This document shows, one piece after another, positions 1-9,228 of a DNA stretch of 64,000 nucleotides. The position numbers and the translations under genes were made by a program. The notes under the pieces were generated by a model that saw only the letters and a list, made by a program, of their open reading frames with translations, searched no databases and was not told where the DNA came from. Position 1 is the first letter of the stretch. Each line of letters starts with the position of its first letter. Location of the stretch: assembly GCA_019636565.1 (NCBI GenBank), contig JAHBXG010000008.1, forward strand, positions 62,001-126,000. The letters run 5' to 3'. Source of the DNA: Phycisphaeraceae bacterium (GTDB lineage: Bacteria; Planctomycetota; Phycisphaerae; Phycisphaerales; UBA1924).

Positions 1-310
1 GAAGTCGCTTGTGCCGGGAAAGTCGATGGCCGATCCGGTTCGCCGCGCGGATTCCGGTCCGCGCAATCGCGGAACACTCATCATCTGAAATCGCCGGCTT
101 CAAGAAGACCGCGGCCCCGGGGGATACACACACCCGAGGCCACGGAGGGAAGGAGCAATCTTCTTTGAAAGGTGCCCGTCGCTTTTACACGCCGGACACC
201 CGCTTCGAGAGCGTGAGGTCGTTTGCGGCCATACTCCCCGGCCGAACCCCAACTCGCTCAGCACACACAACACACCCCGGAACGAATCCCCAAGAGACCC
301 GGTCAACTAC
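1..310. other. Intergenic stretch downstream of htrA
   Basis: No gene is supported here. The open frames on either strand are short, Pro/Arg-rich and lack a ribosome binding site. The stretch lies downstream of the minus-strand htrA stop at 311. I see no convincing hairpin with a T tract. Confidence 0.5.
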
Positions 311-1912
311 TTAGTTCTCCGGCTTGATCACGACGAACCGCGACGCCTCGCCCCGCTTGATCCGGAGCAACAGGCCCTTTTCGGCGCTCACGCTCTTGGC
401 GAGTTCGCCGAACGTATCCGCGTCGGTTGCCGGCTTGCCGGCAGCCGAGAGGATCACGTCGCCCGGCTGCAGCCCCGCCAGTTCCGCAGCGGATCCGGCG
501 GCAACATCCGTGATCGCCAACCCGCTCTCGTCAGGCTTGAGGTTGAACTGCTCACGCAGCGCTTTGTCGAGCGATTGCACCGACAGGCCGAGCTTGTTAC
601 TTTCAGGTTGTGCCGCCTTGGTTTCCGCCGGAGCGCCCGTCGCACCCGGCCGCTTGCCGAGCTTCACCGAGATTTCCTGATCGCTGCCGCCCCGCAGAAT
701 GTGGAGATCGGCATTGGAACCCGGGCTCAGACGCGCCACGCGGCTCATGAGTTGACCGGGGTCGGCCACTGTGCCACCATTCACGGCCGTCACAATGTCA
801 CCGGGCTCGAGACCCGCGCCTGCGGCGGGTCCGCCGGGGACAACGTCGCCGATCAACACGCCGTGCCGGGGCTTGGTGCCCAGATTGGCCGCAATGTCGG
901 GCGTGAGAGGCTGGATCGACACTCCCAAATAGCCGCGCTCGACGAAGCCCTTGGTCATCAGATCGTGCATCACCGTCTGCACGGTGTCCGAAGGGATGGC
1001 GAAGCCGATGCCTTCGTTGCCGCCGGAGTTCGAACGGATCGCGGTGTTGATGCCGATCACTTCACCGTCGAGGTTGACCAGCGGCCCGCCGGAGTTTCCG
1101 GGGTTGATAGGCGTATCGGTCTGGATGTAATCTTCGAACGCTGCGGTCCCAACGCCGCTGCGACCCTTGGCGCTGACGATGCCGGCGGTCACGGTGTGAT
1201 CGAGGCCGAACGGGTTTCCCACGGCCACGCACCAATCGCCGGGCTGCACCCCTTCGGTGGCGGCGAACCGTGCCGCAGCGAGGCCGCTTGCTTCAATCTT
1301 AATGACGGCCAGGTCGGCGTCCTTATCGGCACCAAGGAGTTTGGCTTCGTGTTCCGTTCCGTCGGACATGATGACGACGATTCGATCGGCGCCGTCCACC
1401 ACGTGCGCGTTGGTCACGATGTTGCCGTCCTCTGTGGCGATGACGCCCGACCCCTGGCCCATCATCATCGGCGCACGCCGGCCACCGCTCGCCCCGGGAC
1501 CCTGGCGCGGCATCTGCGGCCGAGCGGATGGGTTCTCGTTTCCGGGTCCCTGACCGCCAAAGAACTTTTCAAAGAACTTTTCCGCGCCGGGCGGCAACGA
1601 CGGTGCTTCCTGACCATTTCCATTCCCCCCTTCGTATCCGCCGTTGTACATGGCGGGTGTGGTGCTCTTCTTTTCGATACGGATGCTGACGACAGACTCA
1701 CCGATGGTGCTCGCGGCGCCGCGGAACGCGGCCGAAAGGCTTTTCGCGAGCGAAGTTGCTTGTTTGGCTTCGGGTGATGGGCTCTTGGCGTCGGACGCGG
1801 CCGACGACGGACCAGCGGAGAGGGCCATTCCGGCGGCGGCGAACAGCGCGAGTGCGCTGAAGCCGGCGCGGCGAGTCCAGGAGTTGCGTGCGATGTTCAG
1901 ATTCGTGTTCAT
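311..1912 (-). CDS. HtrA/DegQ-type periplasmic serine protease with two PDZ domains
   Basis: A 533-residue protein of the Do/HtrA family, which degrades or holds misfolded envelope proteins. Residues 1-39 form a signal peptide ending near SSAAS. The trypsin-like domain shows His170 (VTNAHVV), Asp200 (DKDADLAVI) and Ser274 (PGNSGGPL). Two PDZ domains follow, at about 328-420 and 443-533. A Gly/Pro/Met-rich linker (about 85-150) precedes the protease core, where DegP has its LA loop. I chose the ATG at 1912 because a GGAAGGA ribosome binding site lies just upstream and the signal peptide begins there; the frame stays open to 2176, but that part does not look secretory. The triad and domain order are seen directly. 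The choice between DegP, DegQ and DegS-like roles is open, and with a cleavable signal and two PDZ domains DegP/DegQ is likeliest. Confidence 0.95.
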   Translation of the reverse strand: MNTNLNIARNSWTRRAGFSALALFAAAGMALSAGPSSAASDAKSPSPEAKQATSLAKSLSAAFRGAASTIGESVVSIRIEKKSTTPAMYNGGYEGGNGNGQEAPSLPPGAEKFFEKFFGGQGPGNENPSARPQMPRQGPGASGGRRAPMMMGQGSGVIATEDGNIVTNAHVVDGADRIVVIMSDGTEHEAKLLGADKDADLAVIKIEASGLAAARFAATEGVQPGDWCVAVGNPFGLDHTVTAGIVSAKGRSGVGTAAFEDYIQTDTPINPGNSGGPLVNLDGEVIGINTAIRSNSGGNEGIGFAIPSDTVQTVMHDLMTKGFVERGYLGVSIQPLTPDIAANLGTKPRHGVLIGDVVPGGPAAGAGLEPGDIVTAVNGGTVADPGQLMSRVARLSPGSNADLHILRGGSDQEISVKLGKRPGATGAPAETKAAQPESNKLGLSVQSLDKALREQFNLKPDESGLAITDVAAGSAAELAGLQPGDVILSAAGKPATDADTFGELAKSVSAEKGLLLRIKRGEASRFVVIKPEN

Positions 1913-2717
1913 GTGTGCTTCCTTCCGCAAGACGTTGAGTTGTTTGGCCTTCACGTCGAAGGTCCCCCGTGGTACATGCGAGCGCACTCTGCTGTTCGAA
2001 TTTGCGGACGTCGCGAGCATGCCGAACGTGTCTGCAAAGAAATGACGGAAATGGCAGACGCGCGCATCTCGCCCTGTTTTGTGCGGTGATTTGCCTGCCT
2101 TTTTGACTGCGTGAGGATTTCTACCGATTCGTACTGTGCGCATGCGCGCGGCATGATGTAAGCGCGACGCAAGCAATCATCAACGCTGCTGCGCACTTCG
2201 ATGCGCACGCACTCTCGAGATTTGTTCCTTGAAGTTCAACGGGCGCCAGGCGAAGCGTGCAGAGCAAAGAGTTGATGCCGATGCGATCGCGCGGCATGGT
2301 GAAACTCGGTCGTGCCGAAAAGGGCGTGGAGGTGGCGTTGCGATGGCATGTTCGAAACATGCGACGCAAACGGGTTCTCCGAGCCGAGCCCGCGCCTCAC
2401 TCGCGTCACCCGCTCTTTCGCCCGTGCCGCGTCCGGCCCGGAATCCGAATACCTGACCTCACCGCGCCCGACGAGCACCAATCCGGCTTTGGGGCGAGAA
2501 ATTCTCCGGTCGCCTCAAACGGTCCAAAACGCGCTTCCAGGCCTCCAGTGGCCCGTTTCCGGCCATAATCCAAACAGAATTGCCGCGCCAGACCATTCAT
2601 TCGTTCGAGGTTGGAACATCTATCCGGAACTTTGCTGGCACAAACCGGACTGCGAGGCATGTTTGAGGTGGCCGATGTGTGTGCTCCGCCGCGGGTGACA
2701 TGTTTTGGGGGTGCCAC
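1913..2717. other. Long intergenic region upstream of htrA
   Basis: About 800 bases without a supported gene. It should hold the htrA promoter (reading leftward) and the promoter of the small gene at 2718. The 2130-2220 part is dense in TGCGCA-like words. Open frames here on both strands are Arg/Pro-rich and have no start signals, so I read them as chance. Confidence 0.45.
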
Positions 2718-2963
2718 ATGGTCGAGAGAGTGAAAAACGTGCAAACTCGTCGATTGGTAAAGGCTGTCGCTGGCATCGTTTGCTGCTTGGTCGCGTATGC
2801 GGGAGCGATTTCGCTCTCCGCCCAAGATCAGGCCCTGGCGTTTCGCGCTCCTCGCGCGGCGGCACCTGCGCTGGCCTCGGTCTATCCGACTTCGCAGCAT
2901 CAGACGGCGCTCGCACAGAGCGTCACTCCGGTTGTGAAAGCGACGATCGCTTCCGCCCGGTGA
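2718..2963 (+). CDS. Small secreted protein of unknown function
   Basis: An 81-residue protein with a clear N-terminal signal: basic residues VKNVQTRR, then a hydrophobic run about residues 13-32, then a likely cleavage after SLSAQ. The mature part is short, Ala/Pro/Ser-rich and has no recognisable domain. Support for it being real comes from the signal peptide and from a strong rho-independent terminator 28 bases past the stop. The ribosome binding site is weak (a G run 6-7 bases before the ATG). The frame is open further upstream to 2679, but the secretory start is at 2718. Function unknown. Confidence 0.55.
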   Translation: MVERVKNVQTRRLVKAVAGIVCCLVAYAGAISLSAQDQALAFRAPRAAAPALASVYPTSQHQTALAQSVTPVVKATIASAR

Positions 2964-2990
2964 GTTTGGATTCAATCGAAAGTTCGATTG

Positions 2991-3017
2991 GCCCCGTCTG
3001 GTTGCGGGGCTTTTTCT
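2991..3017 (+). terminator. Rho-independent terminator
   Basis: GCCCCG at 2991-2996 pairs with CGGGGC at 3005-3010 and is followed by CTTTTTCTT. It ends the transcript of the small secreted protein gene at 2718. Confidence 0.8.
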
Positions 3018-3074
3018 TGCGCGGAGCGGGAATCGTGAGGTTCACGCACCAGTCGCTCGCGTGGCGAATTCCCT

Positions 3075-3106
3075 TTTCCCTCGCGCTATCGCGATCAGGG
3101 AGGGGG
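3075..3106. repeat. GC-rich palindrome between convergent genes
   Basis: TCGCG-CTAT-CGCGA at 3081-3094 is flanked by CCC and GGG blocks. It lies between the terminator at 2991 and the end of the VOC gene and lacks a T tract on either strand. It resembles the small GC-rich intergenic palindromes that recur in many bacterial genomes; its function is unknown. Confidence 0.4.
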
Positions 3107-3125
3107 CTTCGGACGTTCGATTCGC

Positions 3126-3539
3126 TCAGGCGGGATGCTTACGGGGATCTGTGGGCTCGATGAGATCCCACTTGTTGCCGTAGAGATCGAGAAAAACGGC
3201 GACGGTTCCGTACGATTCGGTGCGGGGCTGCGAGATGAATTTGACACCGCGGGAGGAGTAGAGGTCGAAGTCGCGTGCGATGTTGTCGGTGTGGAGAAAG
3301 ATGAAGACGCGGCCGCCGGTCTGGTTTCCAACGGAGTCGAGTTGCTCTTTCGTTGCGGCGCGGGCGAGGAGGATTGCGGGAGAGGTGGCGGAGGGAGGGG
3401 AGGGCGGCTGGATGCGGACCCAGCGCTTGCCGCTGCCCATGTCGGTGTCTTCGAGGAGTGTGAAGCCGAGTTTGGTGCAGAAGAAGGCGATTGACTCGTC
3501 GTATTCGCGGACGGTGAGGGCGAATTGGGCGATGTGCAT
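3126..3539 (-). CDS. VOC-superfamily (glyoxalase/bleomycin-resistance fold) protein
   Basis: A 137-residue single VOC domain made of two beta-alpha-beta-beta-beta modules. The first starts with IAQFALTVREYDESIAFF, the second with GRVFIFLHTDNIARDF. The ending AVFLDLYGNKWDLIEP carries the usual metal-ligand glutamate before the C-terminus. The substrate cannot be told from sequence; family members include glyoxalases, dioxygenases and antibiotic-binding proteins. The ATG directly follows a TGA (TGAATG at 3542-3537) that closes one frame of the upstream gene, so the two are probably translationally coupled. A short Pro/Ser-rich loop (PPSPPSAT) in the first module is slightly unusual. Confidence 0.85.
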   Translation of the reverse strand: MHIAQFALTVREYDESIAFFCTKLGFTLLEDTDMGSGKRWVRIQPPSPPSATSPAILLARAATKEQLDSVGNQTGGRVFIFLHTDNIARDFDLYSSRGVKFISQPRTESYGTVAVFLDLYGNKWDLIEPTDPRKHPA

Positions 3540-4075
3540 TCAGAACGAGCGTACGCGGAATTGGTGCGGGGCGAGTTGTTCGGATTGAGCGGGACCGGAG
3601 GGGATTCCGGTGATGACTTGGCGGCATTGCGCGAAGCGCTGCGGCATTCTGAATAGCGGAGAATGGTGGTGGACGCCTTGCGGGCGCGCTCGGCCTCCGC
3701 TTCGGAGGCGGGATCGGTGCGCGCGAGTTTTGAGAGGCGGGCGAAAGCGTCGGTGCGAGCTTGCAAGATGACGTGCTCGGCGCGCAGAATGTGAAGCGCG
3801 TGCAGAGAATTGAGAACGACGCGTGTGGCGGGATCCTGCGCCCATGCAGCGAGTTCAGCAACGGTGAGACGGCGGCCGGAAACGGCTTCCGGCAGGTGCA
3901 AATGGCCGTCAAGAAAGGCTGTCAGGAGATCGGCCTGATCCTGGTTGAGCGGTGAAAGGGGAGAATGGGAGAGCGGAGGCATATCGGACACCGCCGAGTG
4001 CCGGGCGCCTGTGGCGGCGGTCACGGGACCTTGGGTCTTAAGGGCTTCGAGGCCGGACGGTGTGGCATGCAGCAT
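3540..4075 (-). CDS. Conserved-looking hypothetical protein, probable frameshift near 3650
   Basis: The first 140 or so residues from the ATG at 4075 read as a helical, Ala/Leu-rich cytoplasmic protein (for example TVAELAAWAQDPATRVVL, then a probable coiled coil to TTILRY). After about 3650 this frame becomes low-complexity and would run on through the whole VOC gene to 3095. The neighbouring frame gives a tail ending in APHQFRVRSF with a TGA immediately before the VOC start. The simplest reading is one gene of about 178 residues with a one-base shift, either a sequencing error or a real lesion; it could instead be an intact gene overlapping the VOC gene. No domain is recognised. An extended -10 element (TGG-TAAACT) sits 6 nt before the ATG. 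Confidence 0.4.
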
Positions 4076-4090
4076 GGGAATAGTTTACCA
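4076..4090 (-). promoter_or_regulatory. Extended -10 element placed for a leaderless start
   Basis: On the minus strand TGG-TAAACT (4090-4082) is followed by 6 nt and the ATG at 4075. There is no Shine-Dalgarno sequence. Transcription would start at or next to the ATG. Confidence 0.5.
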
Positions 4091-4406
4091 CATAAAATAC
4101 CTTTAGGTTCGTATTTTGATAGGTTTTCTGTGAAATACTCTTAAGTCGTTTTTTCGCAATGGCTTGTGGAGTGTCAGCGCGAGGGCTGCGGTTTCACGGC
4201 ACTCGTTCGACCTGTTGAATTGATCGCGGAACCTGCATTTGGGCATGAACTTTCGAGGCAAACCAAAGCCTGCCCTTGGGGAACGCCCACCTCGGAATGG
4301 AGCGGGCTTTTGGGGCGTCCGGTAGCCACTGCGCAAGCAGAAAAGAGTTGGTTTTTGCAGTGGGAACGGGTACAACTGATGCTCGAAGGATTGGGAGAAA
4401 AGAGAC
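4076..4406. other. Intergenic region between divergent genes
   Basis: About 330 bases. The left end (4080-4150) is conspicuously AT-rich for this genome and holds the promoter of the minus-strand gene plus a small inverted repeat ACCT-TT-AGGT at 4099-4108, a possible operator. The rest holds the leader of the haloperoxidase gene. Open frames across it are not convincing. Confidence 0.45.
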
Positions 4407-5984
4407 ATGAGGGTGCGGGAATTCGCAATTCTGATGGTGGCCGTGTCTTCGCTCGGCGTGGTGAACGCTCGCGGCGATGTTGTCACCGAATGGATCGACA
4501 CGTACAACGCGGTCACGCGTCTGTCGGGCGGGGCACCGTGCCCGATCTCACGGTCGGGACCGATGCTTTGCCTGGCGATGTACGACGCGGTGAACTCGAT
4601 CGACCGGGTGGAGAACTTTGCTTCATCGTTCAAGCCGTACCAGCGGACGCTTGCTCCTGCTCCGGCAGGGAGTTCGCGGGAGGCTGCTGCCGCGACGGCG
4701 GCGTACACGATCATGGCGGGGACGCACCCGTTGCAGAGCGACGATCAACCGATGATCGGCGTGCTGATTCAGGGCCGCTACGACGATCAGTTGGTGTTGA
4801 TCCCCGACGGACCGTCGAAGGCAAACGGGATTGCGTTTGGTGAAGCGGTGGGCGCGCAGATGTTGCTGCTTCGTTTTCAGGACGGGTACGACGGCGATCC
4901 TTCGTACACGCTGGGCGGACAACCGGGCGACTGGCGACCAACGCCGGATTCACAGGTGCTGCAGCCGTTCACGCCTCACTGGGGCAACGTGGTGCCCTGG
5001 GGCATTGAGCACGGCTCGCAATTCAGGCCGGCACGGCTGACAGACAACGGAACGATGCACGACTTGATGGTTTGCTCTGCGTACGCCGAGCAGATCAATG
5101 GAAGCCAGGACGTGCCCGGAGTGAAGGATTTGGGAGCGCGCGTGAGCGCTTCGCGCACGACGGATCAGACCGAGGCGGCGTGGTTCTGGGCGAACGACCG
5201 GGACGGGACATCGAAGCCGCCGGGGCAATTGCTGAGCATTGTGCAGGTGGTTTCAGAGGCAAAGGGCCTTACGCTCTCGGAGAACGCGCGACTGTTCGGC
5301 TTGATAGCGCTGGGTATGGGAGATGCATGCATCGCGGCGTGGGACGCAAAGTACAACACGCCGATTGACTTGTGGCGTCCGATCGATGCGATCCGCGAAA
5401 CCATGAACGACGGGAACGCGGAGACAGTGGCGGACCCGGCATGGCTGCCGCTGGCGGATTTCACGCCGCCGTTTCCGGCCTATGTGTCGGGGCACGCGAC
5501 TTTTGCTGCGGTGATGGCCTCGATCATGGCGCAGTACTTTGGCACCGACAACGTCACGTTTACGATCGGGAGCGATGAATTCAGTGTCCATCCGTCGCTG
5601 GGCTATCCGGCAAACCTGACGCGAACGTTTACAAGTTTCTCGGCGGCGGCGTGGGAGAACGCGATGAGCCGCCTGTGGCTCGGGGTGCACTACTACTGGG
5701 ATGCCGTGGACGGGAATGCGCTGGGGTACGAAGTGGGCGAGTTTGATTTTGCACACCATCTGCGGCCGGTCAACGCCGGTCCGTGCGTTGCCGATCTGAC
5801 GACGGACGGACTGGTTGAAGACGCGGACTTTGTGATGTTCGCGGCGCAGTACGACGCGTATGACTGCGCGACGTCGGCGATGGCGAATGGGTGTTCGGGC
5901 GATCTGAACAGCGACGGCGTGGTAGACGATGCGGACTTTGTGCTGTTCGCGACGGCGTATGACGAGTACCTGTGCCCGGAATGA
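4407..5984 (+). CDS. Secreted vanadium-dependent haloperoxidase with C-terminal dockerin-like repeats
   Basis: A 525-residue PAP2/vanadium chloroperoxidase-type enzyme that would oxidise halides with H2O2, or act as a related phosphatase. Vanadate-site motifs are all present: K315...R324-P325 (KYNTPIDLWRP), the SGH motif S361-G362-H363, and SRLWLGVHYYWD with R422, catalytic H428 and D432. An N-terminal signal peptide ends near NARG. Residues 462-523 contain two Asp-rich repeats (DLTTDGLVEDADFVMF and DLNSDGVVDDADFVLF), each like a dockerin type I calcium loop. These tails are common on secreted proteins of Phycisphaerae and probably mediate surface attachment or sorting. The start has a GGGAG ribosome binding site. 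It is a single-gene unit, convergent with acr3. Confidence 0.9.
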   Translation: MRVREFAILMVAVSSLGVVNARGDVVTEWIDTYNAVTRLSGGAPCPISRSGPMLCLAMYDAVNSIDRVENFASSFKPYQRTLAPAPAGSSREAAAATAAYTIMAGTHPLQSDDQPMIGVLIQGRYDDQLVLIPDGPSKANGIAFGEAVGAQMLLLRFQDGYDGDPSYTLGGQPGDWRPTPDSQVLQPFTPHWGNVVPWGIEHGSQFRPARLTDNGTMHDLMVCSAYAEQINGSQDVPGVKDLGARVSASRTTDQTEAAWFWANDRDGTSKPPGQLLSIVQVVSEAKGLTLSENARLFGLIALGMGDACIAAWDAKYNTPIDLWRPIDAIRETMNDGNAETVADPAWLPLADFTPPFPAYVSGHATFAAVMASIMAQYFGTDNVTFTIGSDEFSVHPSLGYPANLTRTFTSFSAAAWENAMSRLWLGVHYYWDAVDGNALGYEVGEFDFAHHLRPVNAGPCVADLTTDGLVEDADFVMFAAQYDAYDCATSAMANGCSGDLNSDGVVDDADFVLFATAYDEYLCPE

Positions 5985-6088
5985 GGTTGATATCCGGCGC
6001 TGGTGCCTGAACGCAAGCCAAAGGCTTCGATGACGGACTTCGCAGAATCGGGAAACGTGCAAAGCGAATCTGTGTATGTGCGTGCGGC

Positions 6089-7207
6089 TCACGCTTTGCC
6101 CGAGGATGTGGCCGATAGCGAACGATTGAATAGGGTTCGCCCGAACCAGAGGGAAACGCTGACCAACGCGATAAGCATCGGGACTTCGATAAGGGGGCCG
6201 ATGACGGTGGCGAAAGCGGTGCCGGAAGTGATTCCGAAGATAGAGATGGCGACAGCGATAGCGAGTTCGAAGTTGTTGCCGCTGGCGGTGAATGCGAGCG
6301 TGGCGGATCGGTGATAGTCGGCACCGACTTGGCGGGCGAGGAAGAAAGACGCGAAGAACATGATGAGGAAGTAGAGCGCGAGGGGAATTGCGATGCGGAG
6401 GATATCGAAGGGGGCGGAGACGATGCGGTCGCCTTTGAGGCTGAACATGATGACGATGGTGAAGAGCAGAGCGACGAGCGTGATGGGCGCGATGAGAGGG
6501 ATGAACTTCTGCGAGTACCACCGCTCGCCCATGATGGGCCGGAGAATGAAGCGAGTGAGCATGCCGGCGAAGAAGGGGATGCCCAGGTAGATCAGCACGC
6601 TCTGAAAGATGCTCCACATGCTGACATCGACGACGACGCCTTTGAGACCGATGAGCGGCGGGAGCCAAGTCATGAAGAACCAGGCGTAGGCACCGAAGAA
6701 GAGAACCTGAAAGATGCTGTTGAATGCGACGAGACCTGCGGCGTATTCGGCACTGCCTTTGGCGAGGTCGTTCCAGACGAGAACCATGGCGATGCAGCGG
6801 GCGAGGCCGACGAGAATGAGGCCGAGCATGTACTCGGGCTTGTCGTGCAGGAAAACCGCGGCAAGAGCGAACATCAGCACGGGGCCGACGACCCAGTTCT
6901 GAATGAGCGAGATGGTGAGGAGTTTCCAGTCGCGGAAAATGGTCGGCAGTTCTTCGTAGCGAACTTTTGCGAGCGGCGGATACATCATCAGGATGAGGCC
7001 GCCTGCGATAGGAATGTTGGTAGTGCCGATGGTGACACTGTCAATCGCGTCGCGCACGCCGGGGATGAAGCGACCGAGCGCGACGCCTGCGGCCATGGCG
7101 AGAAAGATCCAGAGGGTGAGAAAGCGATCGAGGAACGAGAGGCGACCGGTGCGGCACGGGGCGGCACCTGCGGCGGCAACTGGAACTGGAATTGGCGCGC
7201 CGAACAT
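6089..7207 (-). CDS. Arsenite efflux transporter of the ACR3 family
   Basis: A 372-residue inner-membrane permease with about ten hydrophobic segments that extrudes arsenite using the proton gradient. It matches the ACR3 (BART/bile-acid symporter) family, not the ArsB ion-transporter family. The pore cysteine essential in ACR3 is Cys138 in [18 protein letters not shown], and the conserved Glu/Pro-rich last segments are intact. The first 25 residues are a Pro/Ala-rich cytosolic extension. GGAGGA lies 9 nt upstream of the ATG. It is the last gene of arsR-arsC-arsM-acr3, 21 nt after arsM. The symbol arsB is often used for such genes, but acr3 is more exact. Confidence 0.95.
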   Translation of the reverse strand: MFGAPIPVPVAAAGAAPCRTGRLSFLDRFLTLWIFLAMAAGVALGRFIPGVRDAIDSVTIGTTNIPIAGGLILMMYPPLAKVRYEELPTIFRDWKLLTISLIQNWVVGPVLMFALAAVFLHDKPEYMLGLILVGLARCIAMVLVWNDLAKGSAEYAAGLVAFNSIFQVLFFGAYAWFFMTWLPPLIGLKGVVVDVSMWSIFQSVLIYLGIPFFAGMLTRFILRPIMGERWYSQKFIPLIAPITLVALLFTIVIMFSLKGDRIVSAPFDILRIAIPLALYFLIMFFASFFLARQVGADYHRSATLAFTASGNNFELAIAVAISIFGITSGTAFATVIGPLIEVPMLIALVSVSLWFGRTLFNRSLSATSSGKA

Positions 7208-7228
7208 GCGTTGAGATTCCTCCGACGA

Positions 7229-8218
7229 TCAGCGAGCTTTGCGGGCGGAGACATCGAGGCTGGTGATGTAGTCGCTGGGCTTCGAGTTCGCGGGGAGTTT
7301 GGCGATGATGGCCTTATAGAGCGGGTCTTGCCAGTCGGTCATCGCTTCGATGTATTCGGGCTTGGGCTTGAGCACAATGTCGCTGAGCCCGGCGGCGGCT
7401 GCCTGCCGGCGCGTTTCTTCGACGAGCACGGCACCGGCAACGCAGCCGACGAGGGCTTCGATGTCGGACTTGACGGAATCGGGAAGCGGCTTCAAAAGCG
7501 CGAGATCGGAGACTGCGACGCGGCCACCGGCCTTGAGGACGCGAGCAATTTCTTGCCAGACGCGGGGTTTGTCGGGGGAGAGGTTGAGAACGCAGTTGGA
7601 GATGACGACGTCGACGGAGGAATCTGCTGCGGGGAGGTTTTCAATCTCGCCGAGGCGGAATTCGACGTTGTTGAGATTGGACTGCGCGCGATAGGACACG
7701 GTGTTGATGCGGGCTTTGGAGATCATGTCGGGCGTCATATCGACGCCGATGACGCGGCCGGTCGCACCGACTTTGGGTCCGGCGACGAAGCAATCGAAAC
7801 CCCCACCACTGCCGAGATCGAGGACGATTTCGCCGGGCTTCAGCGAGGCCAAGGCGGTTGGGTTGCCGCAGGAGAGGCCCATGTTTGCTTCGGCGGGTGA
7901 AGCGGAGAGATCGGTAGCGGAATAGCCGATGGCGGCGGCGAGTTGCTCGGGCGAAAAGGTGGCTGGGCCGCAGCATCCTCCGGCGGGAGAGCAGGATGAC
8001 TTTGCGGGAGCGGTCGCGCTTGCTTCGGCGAGCATGGCGGCGCTTTGTGCGGCCGACCAGCCGCCGGCGGTGGCGATTTTGGAGTAGCCAGCACGGACGT
8101 GATCGCGGAGAGCGTCGGCGGAAAGAGTTGAGGATTCGGAAGCCGGGACGGGTTTGTCGGAGCAGCAGTCGGGGCCGCAGCAGGACTTGGGAGATGTGGG
8201 CGAGTTGTTGGGTTGCAT
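7229..8218 (-). CDS. arsM: Arsenite S-adenosylmethionine methyltransferase
   Basis: A 329-residue ArsM that methylates As(III) to mono-, di- and trimethyl arsenicals. The SAM-binding motif is LDLGSGGGFD (about 134-142). The three cysteines that bind As(III) in characterised ArsM enzymes are present: Cys117 (GLSCGNP), Cys209 (ISNCVLN) and Cys259 (LVGCVAG). Unusual are two extra cysteine clusters before the methyltransferase fold, CCGPDCC (13-19) and C76...CC (82-83), which may pre-bind arsenite. AAAGGAA precedes the ATG. It lies between arsC and acr3 in one operon, with 54 nt to arsC. The spacer and the arsC stop carry a GC-rich element also found inside rsmA. Confidence 0.95.
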   Translation of the reverse strand: MQPNNSPTSPKSCCGPDCCSDKPVPASESSTLSADALRDHVRAGYSKIATAGGWSAAQSAAMLAEASATAPAKSSCSPAGGCCGPATFSPEQLAAAIGYSATDLSASPAEANMGLSCGNPTALASLKPGEIVLDLGSGGGFDCFVAGPKVGATGRVIGVDMTPDMISKARINTVSYRAQSNLNNVEFRLGEIENLPAADSSVDVVISNCVLNLSPDKPRVWQEIARVLKAGGRVAVSDLALLKPLPDSVKSDIEALVGCVAGAVLVEETRRQAAAAGLSDIVLKPKPEYIEAMTDWQDPLYKAIIAKLPANSKPSDYITSLDVSARKAR

Positions 8219-8272
8219 GAGAGTTCCTTTCGTGGGCGGATGCGACTGTTGAGAACTTTGAGCTCCCCTCCC

Positions 8273-8720
<448 letters not shown>

Positions 8721-8731
<11 letters not shown>

Positions 8732-9113
8732 CGCAGCAACCGCCCTTCTTTGGAGCGCAGGAGGCGGGGCAGCAGAGATCGAGGGCGTCGGCTAGGGCAC
8801 GGAGCATGCCGGAGACGTGCGCGTAGCGAACCGTGTAAGAAACAACACGACCCTGTTTGGAAGCATCCACAACGCCGGCGCGCTCGAGAAGGGCGAGATG
8901 GCGGGAGACCACGGAGAGATCAACCGAGCAGCACTCAGCGATTTCGGAGACCGAGCAGGGGCGCGAGCACTTGGCGAGGCATGCAAGCAAACGGAGGCGG
9001 GTGGGGTCGCTCAGGGCCTTGAACAGATCGGCGGAGAGGTGCTGATCGATGGGGCGGCGCAGAACGGCGGCGGCCTTGGGGGAACGGGGACGACGGGTGC
9101 TTACTTGCGTCAT
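8721..9113 (-). CDS. arsR: ArsR-family metalloid-responsive repressor
   Basis: A 130-residue winged-helix repressor at the head of the ars operon. The fold is recognisable from FKALSDPTRLRLLACLAK through the recognition helix DLSVVSRHLALLERAG to the wing GRVVSYTV. The sensing site is probably C61-C62 at the start of the recognition-helix segment (AECCSVDLSV), which resembles the classical ArsR alpha-3 site. The C-terminal tail adds six cysteines (C114, C115, C119, C126, C127, C130), giving a second possible As(III)-binding cluster. There is no Shine-Dalgarno sequence: an extended -10 element lies 6 nt before the ATG and a palindrome covers the start codon, so autoregulation of a leaderless mRNA is likely. 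Confidence 0.95.
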
Positions 9114-9123
9114 TATGCAAGTA
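9102..9123. promoter_or_regulatory. Candidate ArsR operator overlapping the arsR start codon
   Basis: Perfect 7-bp arms TACTTGC (9102-9108) and GCAAGTA (9117-9123) are separated by 8 bp. The palindrome covers the arsR ATG (9113-9111) and the downstream half of the -10 hexamer (9125-9120). ArsR dimers bind such 20-24 bp palindromes; position and symmetry fit an autoregulatory operator. Confidence 0.65.
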
Positions 9124-9148
9124 TAGCACGGGGCGGGATCGAGGTCTA
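9114..9148 (-). promoter_or_regulatory. ars operon promoter, leaderless start
   Basis: On the minus strand: TAGACC (9148-9143), 17-nt spacer, TATACT (9125-9120) with an upstream TGC (9128-9126) making an extended -10, then 6 nt to the ATG of arsR. Transcription should begin at or within a base of the ATG. Confidence 0.6.
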
Positions 9149-9217
9149 GTCACGGGCGGGACGGACGGATTGGCGAATTACGTGAGGTGAGAAAGGGCGG
9201 GGGCGGGGCGTGCGCTC

Positions 9218-9228
9218 TATATTGAGCG
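9218..9228 (+). promoter_or_regulatory. -10 element placed for a leaderless start
   Basis: TATATT at 9218-9223 followed by 5 nt and the ATG at 9229. There is no Shine-Dalgarno sequence and the upstream DNA is GC-rich. Confidence 0.45.

Noticed and set aside
575-1777. A plus-strand open frame opposite htrA
   Set aside because: Antisense to a gene with an intact protease triad; composition is not protein-like.
4103-4714. A minus-strand open frame upstream of and overlapping the haloperoxidase gene
   Set aside because: Covers the leader and signal peptide of a certain gene; no start signal.
6311-7900. A long open frame on the plus strand across acr3 and arsM
   Set aside because: It is Asp/Glu/Gly-rich, has no ribosome binding site and lies antisense to two certain genes; it reflects their codon bias.
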